Assembly (NCBI GenBank): GCA_964450385.1
Contig: CAYVEC010000001.1
Location: 103,440 to 167,439, forward strand
Reading direction: 5' to 3'
DNA: 64,000 bases
DNA from: JAKLFA01 sp964450385
GTDB lineage: Bacteria > Omnitrophota > Gorgyraeia > Zapsychrales > JANLHA01
Position 1 is the stretch's first letter. Each line of letters starts with the position of its first letter. The notes below the pieces were generated by a model that did not search any database, was not told the DNA's origin, and saw nothing but the letters and a program-made list of their open reading frames with translations. The position numbers and the translations under genes were made by a program. Of the stretch, positions 23,211 through 32,609 are shown one piece after another.

Positions 23211-24728
23211 ATGAGCGACCGGGTATTGATTTTCGATACAACGCTGAGGGACGGCGAGCAGGCCCCTGGGGCCAGCATGAACGAGACCGAGAAGCTTGAG
23301 GTCGCCCATGCCCTTGAGCGTCTCGGGGTCGACATCATTGAGGCGGGATTCCCTGTGAGTTCGCCTGGGGACTTCGCCTCGGTCCAGGCGATCGCGCGGG
23401 CGATCCGCGGATCGATCATCTGCGGGCTGGCCCGTTCTATCAAGAAAGATATCGACGCAGCCTATGACGCGGTGAAGGTCGCGGCGCAGGGCCGGATCCA
23501 TGTCTTTGTCGCGACGTCGAAGATCCATCTGGAGCATAAATTGAAAAAGGACCAGGACACGGTCCTCGAGATGGCTGTTGAGTCGGTCAAATATGCGAAG
23601 TCCAAGATGGCCGATATTGAGTTTTCTCCGGAGGATGCCTCACGGAGCGAGAAGGAATTTCTGTATCGGATCCTCGAGGCGGTCATTAAGGCCGGGGCCA
23701 CGACCGTGAACATCCCGGATACCGTCGGGTATACGAATCCTCAGGAGTATGCGCAGCTCATTACGGACATCATCACGCATGTGCCCAACATCCGTCAGGC
23801 CGTGATTTCGGTCCACTGTCATGATGATCTGGGCCTGTCGGTCGCGAATTCTCTGGCCGCGATCAAGAACGGGGCCCGCCAGGTTGAGTGCACGATCAAC
23901 GGGATCGGCGAACGCGCGGGGAATGCCGCGATGGAAGAAATTGTGATGGCGCTCAAGACACGGAAGGATTATTTCGGGGTCGATACGAAGATCAACACCC
24001 GTGAGATCACCCGCGTCTCGCGTCTCGTTTCAAAATTGACGGGGTTCCCGGTGCCGCCGAACAAGGCGATCGTTGGTGCGAATGCCTTTGCCCATGAGTC
24101 CGGCATCCATCAGCACGGGATCATGAACGAGCGGAGCACCTATGAGATCATGCGGGCCGAGGATGTCGGGGTCGTCGGATGCGGCCTGGTTCTGGGAAAG
24201 CACTCGGGGCATCACGCCTTTGCCCAGCGGCTCCAGTCGCTCGGCGTTGGCCTCTCTGACGAAAAGATGGCCCTGGCCTTTGAGCGTTTTAAGGTCCTGG
24301 CTGACAAGAAAAAAGAGGTCTTTGATGAGGACCTGTTGGCGATCGTTGAGGATGAGTTCAAGACCTTCGCCCCGGTCTGGATCCTGGATGATGTCGTGGT
24401 GAGCAGCGGGCTTAATATGATGCCGCAGGTTGAGGTCGTGCTCCGGAATAAGGACGGCAAGATCGAGCGGGCCGCCTCGTCGGGGGATGGTCCCGTGGAC
24501 GCCTGCTATAAGGCCGTGGATTCGATCGTCGGCATGCGCGGCAAGCTCATGGATTATTCGATCCGCTCCGTGACCCATGGGAAGGACGCCTTGGGCGAGG
24601 TGAGCATTCGTGTTCAGTTCAAGGGCAAGGTCGTGGTGGCGAGCGCCGCCAGCACGGATATTATTGTCGGGTCCGTGAAGGCCTACGTGAACGCCTTGAA
24701 TAAGGTGATCGGTTACGAAGACCGCTGA
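23211..24728 (+). CDS. leuA: 2-isopropylmalate synthase
   Basis: First step of leucine synthesis: acetyl-CoA plus 2-ketoisovalerate. The HMGL-like barrel has DTTLRDGEQAPGASM at residues 9-23 and metal-binding His202 and His204 in SVHCHDD; the C-terminal third (about 390-505) is the LeuA dimerisation and allosteric domain. Length 505 matches LeuA more than the longer citramalate synthases, though the two families overlap in sequence. AAGGAG precedes the ATG. It lies 102 bases after ilvC and 20 before aroE. Confidence 0.9.
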   Translation: MSDRVLIFDTTLRDGEQAPGASMNETEKLEVAHALERLGVDIIEAGFPVSSPGDFASVQAIARAIRGSIICGLARSIKKDIDAAYDAVKVAAQGRIHVFVATSKIHLEHKLKKDQDTVLEMAVESVKYAKSKMADIEFSPEDASRSEKEFLYRILEAVIKAGATTVNIPDTVGYTNPQEYAQLITDIITHVPNIRQAVISVHCHDDLGLSVANSLAAIKNGARQVECTINGIGERAGNAAMEEIVMALKTRKDYFGVDTKINTREITRVSRLVSKLTGFPVPPNKAIVGANAFAHESGIHQHGIMNERSTYEIMRAEDVGVVGCGLVLGKHSGHHAFAQRLQSLGVGLSDEKMALAFERFKVLADKKKEVFDEDLLAIVEDEFKTFAPVWILDDVVVSSGLNMMPQVEVVLRNKDGKIERAASSGDGPVDACYKAVDSIVGMRGKLMDYSIRSVTHGKDALGEVSIRVQFKGKVVVASAASTDIIVGSVKAYVNALNKVIGYEDR

Positions 24729-24748
24729 CGCGTCGCGGCATATTCTTT

Positions 24749-25615
24749 ATGACAGAAGAGATCACGACATACGGGCTGATCGGGTTCCCCCTGGGACACA
24801 GTCTATCCCCGTGCATGCATAACACGGCCTTTCGGGCGCTGGATGTCGACGCGATCTACAAACTATTCCCTTTAAAGGATTCGGAGGTCGACCCGTTTAT
24901 GCGGGCCCTGAAAGATCCCGCATCGCCGATCTTCGGGCTCAACGTAACGGTCCCGTATAAAGAGCGGGTCATCCCGTACCTTGACGCCCTTTCGCCTTTT
25001 GCTGAGAAGGCCCGCGCGGTCAACACGATCGTGATCGATGAGCAGCGGCGCCTTATTGGGCACAATACGGACGGGCCGGGATTTTTGTCGCATCTGACGG
25101 AGCTCGGGGTCGATCCCTTGGGGAAGAGCATCGCCCTGATGGGCGCCGGCGGAGCAGCCCGCGCGATCGTGAGCGTCCTCTGCCTGCTCGAGGTCCCGCC
25201 GAAGGAGATCCGTTTTTTTGACCTTGATCGTGCGAAGGCCCAGATCCTCATCGAGGACCTCGGTGAACGGATCGATGTCTCGCCCGTGGAACTTGTGTCC
25301 CAGAGGGAGGATCTCGGGATCGATCGGGCCGATATTCTCATCAATGCCACGCCGGTCGGACTGCGTCCCGATGACCCGGAGCTCGTTAAGGAGCGCGAAC
25401 TCCATGAGGGGTTGTTTGTCTATGACTTGATTTATAATCCGGCAGAGACGCGACTACTCGCCGCGGCGCATCGGTGCGGGTGCCGGGGTTCGAATGGATT
25501 GGGGATGCTGTTGTATCAGGGCGTCTTGGCCTTTCAATATTGGGCGAATATGGAATTGCCGATTGAGATCACACAGCAAATGCGCATGAGCCTTGAGCTC
25601 GGGGAGGTCATATGA
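24749..25615 (+). CDS. aroE: shikimate dehydrogenase
   Basis: NADPH-dependent reduction of 3-dehydroshikimate in aromatic amino acid synthesis. The 288-residue protein has the substrate-binding GFPLGHSLSPCMHN near residue 11, NVTVPYKE near 66 with the catalytic Lys, GHNTDGPGF near 104, and the dinucleotide loop MGAGGAARAI near 130. No clear Shine-Dalgarno is present before the ATG. It overlaps the prepilin peptidase gene by 4 bases, and shikimate kinase follows that gene. Confidence 0.94.
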   Translation: MTEEITTYGLIGFPLGHSLSPCMHNTAFRALDVDAIYKLFPLKDSEVDPFMRALKDPASPIFGLNVTVPYKERVIPYLDALSPFAEKARAVNTIVIDEQRRLIGHNTDGPGFLSHLTELGVDPLGKSIALMGAGGAARAIVSVLCLLEVPPKEIRFFDLDRAKAQILIEDLGERIDVSPVELVSQREDLGIDRADILINATPVGLRPDDPELVKERELHEGLFVYDLIYNPAETRLLAAAHRCGCRGSNGLGMLLYQGVLAFQYWANMELPIEITQQMRMSLELGEVI

Positions 25616-26646
25616 TGGGGGGTCCTGCCGTCGATGTCTTTGTCTTTCTCTTTGGGTCGATCATCGGGAGTTTTTTGAATGTCTGTATCGTTCGGATGCC
25701 GAAAGGTGAGTCGGTCGTTGCTCCGCGCTCGCATTGCGGGGTCTGTCAGCGGCTGATTCCCTGGTATGATAATATCCCTTTGGTGTCGTATTTTCTGCTG
25801 CGGGGGCGGTGCCGGTCGTGCGGTTCGCGGTTTTCATTTCGGTACGTTTTTGTTGAGCTCCTCACCGCGGCCGCGTTTTTAGGGTTGTACCGCTCATTCG
25901 GCTGGTCTGGACAGACGCTTGCCTATTGTGTCATGGTGTCGTGTTTTATCGTGGCCACCTTTGTGGATTTCGGACATCGGATCATTCCGGATGAGATCAG
26001 TGTCGGCGGGATGTTCGCGGGCCTTGCCCTGAGCGCAGTGACACTGGAGCTGCATGAGATCGATCCGTCGGCCTTAGGGATCGGTCGTGTCGTGATGCGG
26101 GTCTTTGTCCTTGGATGTCTGGCGATCCATGCGATTGACTTTTTGATCCATCGGCGGGCCTGGGAGCGTGAGGACCGGATCCTGCTCAGCGTCATTGGCG
26201 GGCTTTTTGTTACCGAGGCCGTGCTTGCCGTCTTGGCCGGGCATCCGGGGATGAAGGCCTGGGAGGGATATCTCGCGAGCGCCGATGCCTCGGTCATCGG
26301 GCTTCTGTTAGGCGGGGGCATCATTTATGCGATGGGACTGCTCGGTGATGTGATCTTTCAGAAAGAATCAATGGGGGGCGGCGATGTGAAGCTCATGGCT
26401 CTGATCGGCGCGTTCCTCGGCTGGAAATTGGCGGTTGTGACGTTTTTTGTGGCGCCGTTCTTCGGCGCGGGCTACGGGATTGTTGAAAAGATCCGGACGC
26501 GCGACAGCGCGATCGCCTACGGACCGTTCTTGGTTCTCGGGGCCCTTGTCAGTCTTTTCTGGGGGCCTGAGATCATTGCCTGGGTGATGGGTCAGTACGG
26601 TTATGCCCCGGCGGAACTCTATGGGGGCATATCGGGCGGTTTGTGA
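25612..26646 (+). CDS. pilD: type IV prepilin peptidase / leader methylase
   Basis: Inner-membrane aspartic peptidase that cuts and N-methylates type IV pilins and pseudopilins. The N-terminal methylase region has two CxxC pairs (Cys42/45 and Cys67/70), and the peptidase Asp residues fall in DFGHRIIPDEI near 120 and GGGDVKLMALIGAF near 255. Several hydrophobic segments span the chain. At 344 residues it is longer than the usual 250-290, with extra sequence between the two Asp motifs. It lies between aroE and aroK in overlapping order; pilin genes are not in the window. Confidence 0.9.
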   Translation: MMGGPAVDVFVFLFGSIIGSFLNVCIVRMPKGESVVAPRSHCGVCQRLIPWYDNIPLVSYFLLRGRCRSCGSRFSFRYVFVELLTAAAFLGLYRSFGWSGQTLAYCVMVSCFIVATFVDFGHRIIPDEISVGGMFAGLALSAVTLELHEIDPSALGIGRVVMRVFVLGCLAIHAIDFLIHRRAWEREDRILLSVIGGLFVTEAVLAVLAGHPGMKAWEGYLASADASVIGLLLGGGIIYAMGLLGDVIFQKESMGGGDVKLMALIGAFLGWKLAVVTFFVAPFFGAGYGIVEKIRTRDSAIAYGPFLVLGALVSLFWGPEIIAWVMGQYGYAPAELYGGISGGL

Positions 26647-26660
26647 TCCGTGGGGAGATG

Positions 26661-27170
26661 ATGAGTATAAAAAATATCGTCCTTATTGGTTTTATGGGGG
26701 CAGGAAAATCCTCGGTCGCGCGCCTCATCTCGCGCCGCCTTAGCCGGCCGGTCGTCTCGATTGATGAGCGGATCGTTGCCGACGAGGGGCGGTCGATCGC
26801 TGAGATCTTCGCCTGTGAGGGCGAAGGGTATTTCCGCGATATCGAGAGCCGGGTCATCCGCGGGCAGGCCGCGGCCCAGGGCGTGATCGTGGACTGTGGG
26901 GGCGGGGCGGTCCTGCGGTCCGAGAACGTCGCGGCCCTGAAACAGGGCGGGGTGATCGTTTATTTAAAGGCATCGCCGGAAACCGTGTACGCGCGGGTCA
27001 AGAACGAGCGGCATCGTCCGCTCCTCGTTTCAGCGGACCCGCTGTCAACGATCAGAACGATGCTCGCTGGGCGTGCCGAGGTCTATGCCGCGGCGGCCGA
27101 TGTCGTGATCGATACGGACGGGAAGACGCCTGAGGCCGTGGCTGAAGAAATTATGAGGCGTGTCGAGTAG
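26661..27170 (+). CDS. aroK: shikimate kinase
   Basis: Phosphorylates shikimate in the aromatic pathway. The P-loop IGFMGAGKSS is near residue 9, then SIDERIVADEG near 34 (shikimate-binding Asp), FRDIES near 58, and CGGGAVL near 80, all standard. ATG at 26661 is taken because the family begins only a few residues before the P-loop; a GTG at 26643 that overlaps the previous stop is a credible alternative adding six residues. Length 169 is normal. Confidence 0.92.
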   Translation: MSIKNIVLIGFMGAGKSSVARLISRRLSRPVVSIDERIVADEGRSIAEIFACEGEGYFRDIESRVIRGQAAAQGVIVDCGGGAVLRSENVAALKQGGVIVYLKASPETVYARVKNERHRPLLVSADPLSTIRTMLAGRAEVYAAAADVVIDTDGKTPEAVAEEIMRRVE

Positions 27171-27221
27171 TGGCGGGTGATGTGGTGGCGGTGACGGGTG
27201 CGGGTGGTAGGAGACGATGCG

Positions 27222-28427
27222 ATGGACGAGAAGGATGCCTTGTTGTGCCTCAACGCGGTCGATGGTTTGGGTCCGGTTCGAATCCGGCAGCTTGTTGATC
27301 ATTATGGATCGGCCCGAGAGGTCATTCGGCACCGGGCGCGGTGCCGTCCGTTCGGGCGCATTCCCCAGGCGGTCGTTGATTCCCTAAGGTCTTTCAATAT
27401 CCTTGATTTTCTCGCATCAGAGCATGAGCGGATACGTCTTTGTGGAGTCAGTGTTTATTGCCCGGCGGATGAAGAGTATCCAGTCTTCCTGAAAAACATT
27501 CACGATGCACCGCCCATCCTTTATGTCTGGGGCGACATCCTCGTTTTCCGTTATCCGGCGGTGGCGGTTGTCGGGTCCCGGCGCTGTAGTATCTACGGCC
27601 GGCAGACAGCAACGCGTCTTGCGGATGAACTTGCGTCGCATGGGGTGGTTGTAATATCGGGGTTGGCCCGCGGGATCGATGCCGCGGCGCATCGGGGCGC
27701 GCTCGGTGCCGGGGGGTTTACGGCTGCTGTTTTAGGCAGCGGGCTTGATGCTATTTATCCATCGGAGCATCTCGATCTGGCCCGGTCGATCGCGGAACAC
27801 GGGGCCGTGATTTCCGAATTCCCCATGGCGACATCGGCCCGGCCGGGTCATTTTCCGCGGCGAAACCGGATCATCAGCGGCCTCTCCCGCGGGGTCGTTG
27901 TGGTCGAGGCTACGCGCCGGAGCGGCGCGCTGCTCACGGCCCAGTTCGCGCTTGAGCAGGGACGCGAGGTCTATGCGGTTCCGGGCAAGATCGACAGCCC
28001 GGAGAGTTATGGGCCCCTGGGTCTTATTAAGGAAGGGGCCATGATGGTCTGTTCCGCTCAAGATATTTTAGAGGATCTTGGGGTCGAGCCCGTAACGAAA
28101 TTGAATCCAGACTTTGCAAACGAGGGATTTTGTGATAATCTTTCAGGGCCGTCTCGTGAGATTTATGCATGTCTCACAGATGAGCCGGTCTCGATCGATG
28201 AGATCGTGGCTCGAACCGGACAGGCCGTGTCGGATGTCCTCGCCGGGCTGCTCGCCTTGGAATGCCGGCGGGTGATCGAGCGGGTCGGGCCTAATCGGAT
28301 TGCGCGATCGGCCGTGGCCGATCACGGCCGTAGAGATGGAGCAGGGGATCATGGCAGAGAAATTAGTTATCGTGGAGTCGCCAACCAAGATCAAGACGAT
28401 CAGCAAGATCTTGGGCAGGCAATATAA
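27222..28427 (+). CDS. dprA: DNA-processing protein DprA
   Basis: Loads RecA on incoming single-stranded DNA during natural transformation. The Rossmann core has AVVGSRRCSIYG near residue 110, ISGLARGIDAAAH near 146, FPRRNRIISGLS near 210 and an AVPGKIDSP stretch near 255; a helix-hairpin start and a C-terminal winged-helix region flank it. ATG at 27222 follows TAGGAG by 8 bases. The last 77 bases overlap topA in another frame, so the final 25 residues look like read-through past a normal DprA end; a lost stop codon or small indel is possible. Confidence 0.9.
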   Translation: MDEKDALLCLNAVDGLGPVRIRQLVDHYGSAREVIRHRARCRPFGRIPQAVVDSLRSFNILDFLASEHERIRLCGVSVYCPADEEYPVFLKNIHDAPPILYVWGDILVFRYPAVAVVGSRRCSIYGRQTATRLADELASHGVVVISGLARGIDAAAHRGALGAGGFTAAVLGSGLDAIYPSEHLDLARSIAEHGAVISEFPMATSARPGHFPRRNRIISGLSRGVVVVEATRRSGALLTAQFALEQGREVYAVPGKIDSPESYGPLGLIKEGAMMVCSAQDILEDLGVEPVTKLNPDFANEGFCDNLSGPSREIYACLTDEPVSIDEIVARTGQAVSDVLAGLLALECRRVIERVGPNRIARSAVADHGRRDGAGDHGREISYRGVANQDQDDQQDLGQAI

Positions 28428-30324
28428 GGTCGTTTCGTCGATGGGGCATCTCATCGATCTCCCTAAGGCGTCCTTCGGCGTGGACGTTGAGAATGCCTTC
28501 ACGCCGAAATTCATCGTGGTGCGCGCGAAGCAAAAGATCCTCGGCAAACTCAAGAAGGAGGCCGAGGGAAAAAAAGAGATCTACTTCGCGACCGATCCTG
28601 ATCGGGAGGGTGAGGCGATTGGGTGGAATCTCGCCCAGCAGATCGGCGACGGGAAAAAGATTTTTCGTGTGACCTTCCAGGAGATCACCAAGGGTGCCGT
28701 GAAGCGCGCCTTTGAGCATCCGCGTGATTTTAATCAGAACTTGATCAGCGCGCAGATGAGCCGGCGGGTTCTGGATCGCATCGTGGGTTATAAGATCAGC
28801 CCGTTGTTGTGGCAGAAGGTGGGCTCGCGGTTGAGCGCCGGTCGCGTTCAGAGCGTGGCCCTGCGGCTGATCGTTGAACGCGAACGCGAGATCCGTGGGT
28901 TTGTCCCGCAGGAGTATTGGCAGATCGCGGTAGATCTTCAAAAGGCCGGGGTCGAAGGTGCGCTGGCGACACAACTTGAAAAAATTGCGGACGAGAAATT
29001 CTCGGCCAAGACGATCGCGGAGGCCGAGGCCGTTGCCGAGGAACTCCGGTCTCAGACATTCACGATCACGGGGATCACGGACCGTCAGCGCTCGAAAAAG
29101 GCCCTGCCGCCGTTCATCACAAGCACCCTTCAGCAGGAGGCCTTTAACAAGTTAGGCTTTAACGCGGACCGCACGATGCGGGTGGCCCAGCAGCTTTATG
29201 AGGGGATCGACATCGGTAATGGTGAGACCGTTGGGTTGATCACCTATATGCGCACGGATTCGGTCGCGATCTCGCAGGAGGCCCTTGAGCGGGTCCGGTC
29301 GTTTATCGTAGAAGAGTGCGGCAACGAGTACCTGCCGTCGGAGCCCAATGTTTATCGTTCCAAAAAATCAGCCCAGGAGGCGCATGAGGCGATCCGTCCG
29401 TCCCAGATCGATCTGAAGCCTGAGCAGCTCGAGGGTGTTCTTGATAAGGATCAGTACCGGCTTTACGACCTCATCTGGCGCCGGTGTATTAGCTCTCAGA
29501 TGACACCGGCCCTGTATCAGACCCGGCGGATCGATGTCAGAGCGGGCCGTTTTTCACTCGGTGCCTCGGGATCGATCCTGATCTTTGACGGGTTTCTCAA
29601 AGTCAGTCAGGACAAGAACGGTGACGATGAATCGCGCGCGGACCTCACTGCGTATGAGCAGGGTGATGGTCTCTCTCTCGTTGAGGTGCGGCCCACGCAG
29701 CATTTTACGAAGCCGCCGCCACGCTATTCAGACGCGACCCTGGTCAAGGCCCTTGAAGAGAACGGGATCGGCCGGCCGAGTACCTATGCCTCGATCATTC
29801 TGACCCTCGTGGCCCGGAATTATATGACGCGGCAGAAGGGATATTTTCACGCCACGGGACTCGGGGAGCAGGTGATCGAGCTCCTCGTCGGATATTTTCC
29901 GCGGATCCTGGATGTCCAGTTCACGGCGAAGATGGAAGAGGACCTGGACCGTGTCGAGGAGGGCGCGGTGACCTATCTCGGGCTGATGACGGAATTTTAT
30001 GAACCGTTCCAGAAGGAGCTCGCCCATGCGGACACGCATATGGAGCGGACTCAGAATTTTGTCGATGAGGAGTGCCCGGAGTGTCATCAGCGGCTTGTCG
30101 TTAAATGGGGCCGCCGCGGGCGGTTCTTGAGCTGTTCCGGGTTCCCTCAGTGCAAGTTCGCGAAACCGTTCACGACCGGGGTCCGCTGCCCGCAGGACGG
30201 CTGCACCGGAGAGCTTGTCCAGCGCCAGTCGCGGGGCCGGCATTTTTATGGATGCAGCCGTTATCCGGCGTGCACTTTTACCTCCAATTCTCTGCCGTCG
30301 GAATCTGACGCGGCCAAATCCTAA
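28351..30324 (+). CDS. topA: DNA topoisomerase I
   Basis: Type IA enzyme that relaxes negative supercoils. TOPRIM motifs IVESPTKIKTI (residues 7-17) and DPDREGEAI near 83, the catalytic Tyr in TYMRTDS (Tyr299), and two C-terminal zinc-finger units: CPECHQR...CSGFPQC near 575 and CPQDGCTG...CSRYPAC near 612. At 657 residues it is compact compared with E. coli (865) but complete in domains. The ATG at 28351 lies inside the end of dprA; AGGGG precedes it. The order dprA-topA-xer is also known from other phyla. Confidence 0.95.
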   Translation: MAEKLVIVESPTKIKTISKILGRQYKVVSSMGHLIDLPKASFGVDVENAFTPKFIVVRAKQKILGKLKKEAEGKKEIYFATDPDREGEAIGWNLAQQIGDGKKIFRVTFQEITKGAVKRAFEHPRDFNQNLISAQMSRRVLDRIVGYKISPLLWQKVGSRLSAGRVQSVALRLIVEREREIRGFVPQEYWQIAVDLQKAGVEGALATQLEKIADEKFSAKTIAEAEAVAEELRSQTFTITGITDRQRSKKALPPFITSTLQQEAFNKLGFNADRTMRVAQQLYEGIDIGNGETVGLITYMRTDSVAISQEALERVRSFIVEECGNEYLPSEPNVYRSKKSAQEAHEAIRPSQIDLKPEQLEGVLDKDQYRLYDLIWRRCISSQMTPALYQTRRIDVRAGRFSLGASGSILIFDGFLKVSQDKNGDDESRADLTAYEQGDGLSLVEVRPTQHFTKPPPRYSDATLVKALEENGIGRPSTYASIILTLVARNYMTRQKGYFHATGLGEQVIELLVGYFPRILDVQFTAKMEEDLDRVEEGAVTYLGLMTEFYEPFQKELAHADTHMERTQNFVDEECPECHQRLVVKWGRRGRFLSCSGFPQCKFAKPFTTGVRCPQDGCTGELVQRQSRGRHFYGCSRYPACTFTSNSLPSESDAAKS

Positions 30325-30361
30325 AAAAACAGCCCTGCCTCTGGCCTCTATTTTGCCGGGA

Positions 30362-30370
30362 TGATACAAT
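30362..30370 (+). promoter_or_regulatory. extended -10 promoter of the xer gene
   Basis: TGATACAAT (30362-30370) is a good extended -10 element 23 bases before the ATG; no matching -35 box. It lies in the 68-base gap after topA. Confidence 0.45.
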
Positions 30371-30392
30371 ACAGACAAAAACGGCGAGGCGC

Positions 30393-31256
30393 ATGAACAG
30401 ATATATTGAGAAGTATCTTACCTTCCTTGAGATCGAAAAGAACTATTCGGCGCACACGATCGTCAATTATAAGGTTGATCTTGACGAGTTCTTTGAATTT
30501 ATGGGGCCGGCCCGCGATGTCAAGTCGGTCGTGTATCTTGATTTTCGCCGGTTCTTGGCTCACCTCAGGCAGGGCCAGCTGAGGCCGAGAACCCTGGCGC
30601 GCAAGCTCTCCTCCTTGAGGAGCTTCTTCCGGTTTCTTCATCGTGAGGGATTGATCGATCAGAATCCCGCGCTCTTGGTGATGACGCCTAAATTGGACAA
30701 GCCGTTACCGAAATTTTTATCCGAGCAGGAGATGGTCAGACTGCTTGAGATCCCGCCGGCGGATACCCTGACCGGGCTTCGTGACCGGGCCATCCTTGAG
30801 ACGCTGTACAGCAGCGGGATCCGCGTCTCAGAGCTCGTTGGTCTGAATCTTGACAGCGTGGATATGATCAGCAATGTTGTCAAAGTCGAAGGGAAGGGGA
30901 AAAAGGAACGGCTGGTCCCGATCGGGCAGAAGGCCCAGGTCGCGATCGCGGTGTATTTAAAAAAACGGAAGTCGAACCAGCGGGCCGTGTTCCTTAACAA
31001 GAGCGGGTCGCGGCTCACGGACCGGAGCGTGAGGAACATCGTCAATAAATATATTCTGAAGGCGAGCATTCAGCTTCATGTTTATCCGCACATGTTTCGA
31101 CACTCGTTTGCGACCCATCTGCTTGATCGAGGGGCTGACCTTCGTTCAGTTCAGGAATTATTGGGGCACAGCAATCTCTCAACAACCCAGATCTATACGC
31201 ACGTCACGACCGATCGGTTGAAACGTGTCTATGATCAGGCGCATCCGCGCGCGTAA
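30393..31256 (+). CDS. xerC: tyrosine recombinase XerC/XerD-type
   Basis: Chromosome dimer resolution recombinase (287 residues). The SAM-like N-terminal domain (1-95) is followed by a catalytic domain with the full set Arg144, Lys168, His233, Arg236, His259 and Tyr268 (motifs SGIRVSELVGL, HMFRHSFATHLLDRGADL, LGHSNLSTTQIYTHV). C and D types cannot be told apart from sequence alone. No neighbouring attachment site or mobile element genes, so a housekeeping Xer is favoured over an integrase. Confidence 0.92.
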   Translation: MNRYIEKYLTFLEIEKNYSAHTIVNYKVDLDEFFEFMGPARDVKSVVYLDFRRFLAHLRQGQLRPRTLARKLSSLRSFFRFLHREGLIDQNPALLVMTPKLDKPLPKFLSEQEMVRLLEIPPADTLTGLRDRAILETLYSSGIRVSELVGLNLDSVDMISNVVKVEGKGKKERLVPIGQKAQVAIAVYLKKRKSNQRAVFLNKSGSRLTDRSVRNIVNKYILKASIQLHVYPHMFRHSFATHLLDRGADLRSVQELLGHSNLSTTQIYTHVTTDRLKRVYDQAHPRA

Positions 31257-31265
31257 GGAGGCGGT

Positions 31266-32528
31266 GTGGTTGTTCTCTATGATCTGATCTTTGTGGTTTT
31301 TGCTATTCTCTACGTTCCGTACCTTGTGATCCGCCGGAAATGGCATCCCCAGTTCAGGATGCGTCTCGGCCGGATCCCGCGATATCTGGTGCAGCGTTTC
31401 CGTGACCAGCCGCAGATTTGGGTTCATGCTGTCTCGGTCGGAGAGGTTATGACGGTCGTGGGGTTGGTCCAGGCGCTCAAGCGCCGGTATCCCCATCACG
31501 GGATCGTGCTCTCGACGGTGACAACGACCGGTTATGAGGTGGCCCGGGCCCAGCTTGCGCCTGAGGACGCGGTGATCTTTGCCCCGCTCGATTTTAGCCC
31601 GATCGTCCGGCACCTCGTCAGGGTGATCCGTCCTGTTCTCTATGTGACCGCGGAGACCGAGATCTGGCCCAATATTTTTTACGCCCTTCATCGGCGTTTT
31701 GTGCCGATCGTCATGGTCAACGGCCGCTTGTCGGATAAGGGGTTTCGCCGGTATCATTTAGGGCGGTGGTTTATTTATCGGGTGCTTCAGTATGTCCGCT
31801 TTTTCTGTATGCAGTCCGAACTTGATGCCGAGCGTGTGACCGCTCTTGGCGCCTCGCCCGCCAAGGTGGCGGTGACCGGGAATATGAAGTTCGACCAGGC
31901 TGGGCATGGCGCGGCGCATAAGGTCGACGCGGTCGTTGGGTCATGGACCGGTCCCGTCTGGATCGCGGGGAGTACGCATCCGGGCGAGGAGGCGATCGTC
32001 CTGCATGTCTTTAAACAGCTCCGGCTGGAATTCCCGCTGTTGAAGCTGATCGTGGTCCCCCGGCATGTTGAACGGGTCGATGAGGTCGCGGCGATCATTC
32101 GTCAGGAGGGGCTGGAGTGTCAGCGGTATACGGAATTGGAAAATGGGGGCGCCTTGACTGGAAGGATCCTGCTCGTGGACGTGATCGGGCGTCTCAAAGG
32201 GCTTTACGCGGTGGCGAGCGTGGTGTTTGTTGGTAAGAGCCTGTGCGGCCGAGGCGGTCAGAATATGATCGAGCCGGCCTTCTTTGGGAAACCCGTCATC
32301 GTCGGGCCTCAGACCCAGAATTTTAAAAGCATTATCGAATTGCTTATCCGCCGTCAGGCCGTGTCGGTTGTTCGGAATCCCCAGGAACTCAGAGACGTCC
32401 TTAAAGATCTACTGCGAGACCCTGTCAAGGCTGGGGCCATGGGTGCGCGGGCGCGCGAGGTGGTCATGGACCAGCAGGGCGCGACCGTGAGGACCCTCGA
32501 GATCATCACAAATATCCTTCCAGAATAA
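31266..32528 (+). CDS. waaA: Kdo transferase (lipid IVA 3-deoxy-D-manno-octulosonic acid transferase)
   Basis: Inner-membrane GT-B enzyme adding Kdo to lipid A precursor. The 420-residue protein has an N-terminal anchor helix, HAVSVGEVM near residue 55, ETEIWPN near 129, GSTHPGEE near 238 and a C-terminal KSLCGRGGQNMIEPA near 323. The start is a GTG at 31266 after AAGGAGG. It opens the envelope block. How many Kdo units are transferred cannot be read. Confidence 0.93.
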   Translation: MVVLYDLIFVVFAILYVPYLVIRRKWHPQFRMRLGRIPRYLVQRFRDQPQIWVHAVSVGEVMTVVGLVQALKRRYPHHGIVLSTVTTTGYEVARAQLAPEDAVIFAPLDFSPIVRHLVRVIRPVLYVTAETEIWPNIFYALHRRFVPIVMVNGRLSDKGFRRYHLGRWFIYRVLQYVRFFCMQSELDAERVTALGASPAKVAVTGNMKFDQAGHGAAHKVDAVVGSWTGPVWIAGSTHPGEEAIVLHVFKQLRLEFPLLKLIVVPRHVERVDEVAAIIRQEGLECQRYTELENGGALTGRILLVDVIGRLKGLYAVASVVFVGKSLCGRGGQNMIEPAFFGKPVIVGPQTQNFKSIIELLIRRQAVSVVRNPQELRDVLKDLLRDPVKAGAMGARAREVVMDQQGATVRTLEIITNILPE

Positions 32529-32609
32529 TAGATAATAAAAATATCAGTACTAGAAATTTAAAGCCTTTACGGTAAAATAATAGGCAAACTTTATCTTAAA
32601 GGGGTATGG

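Noticed and set aside
30393..31256. Tyrosine recombinase as an integrase of a mobile element
   Set aside because: No attachment repeats, phage or plasmid genes nearby; length and context fit housekeeping Xer.
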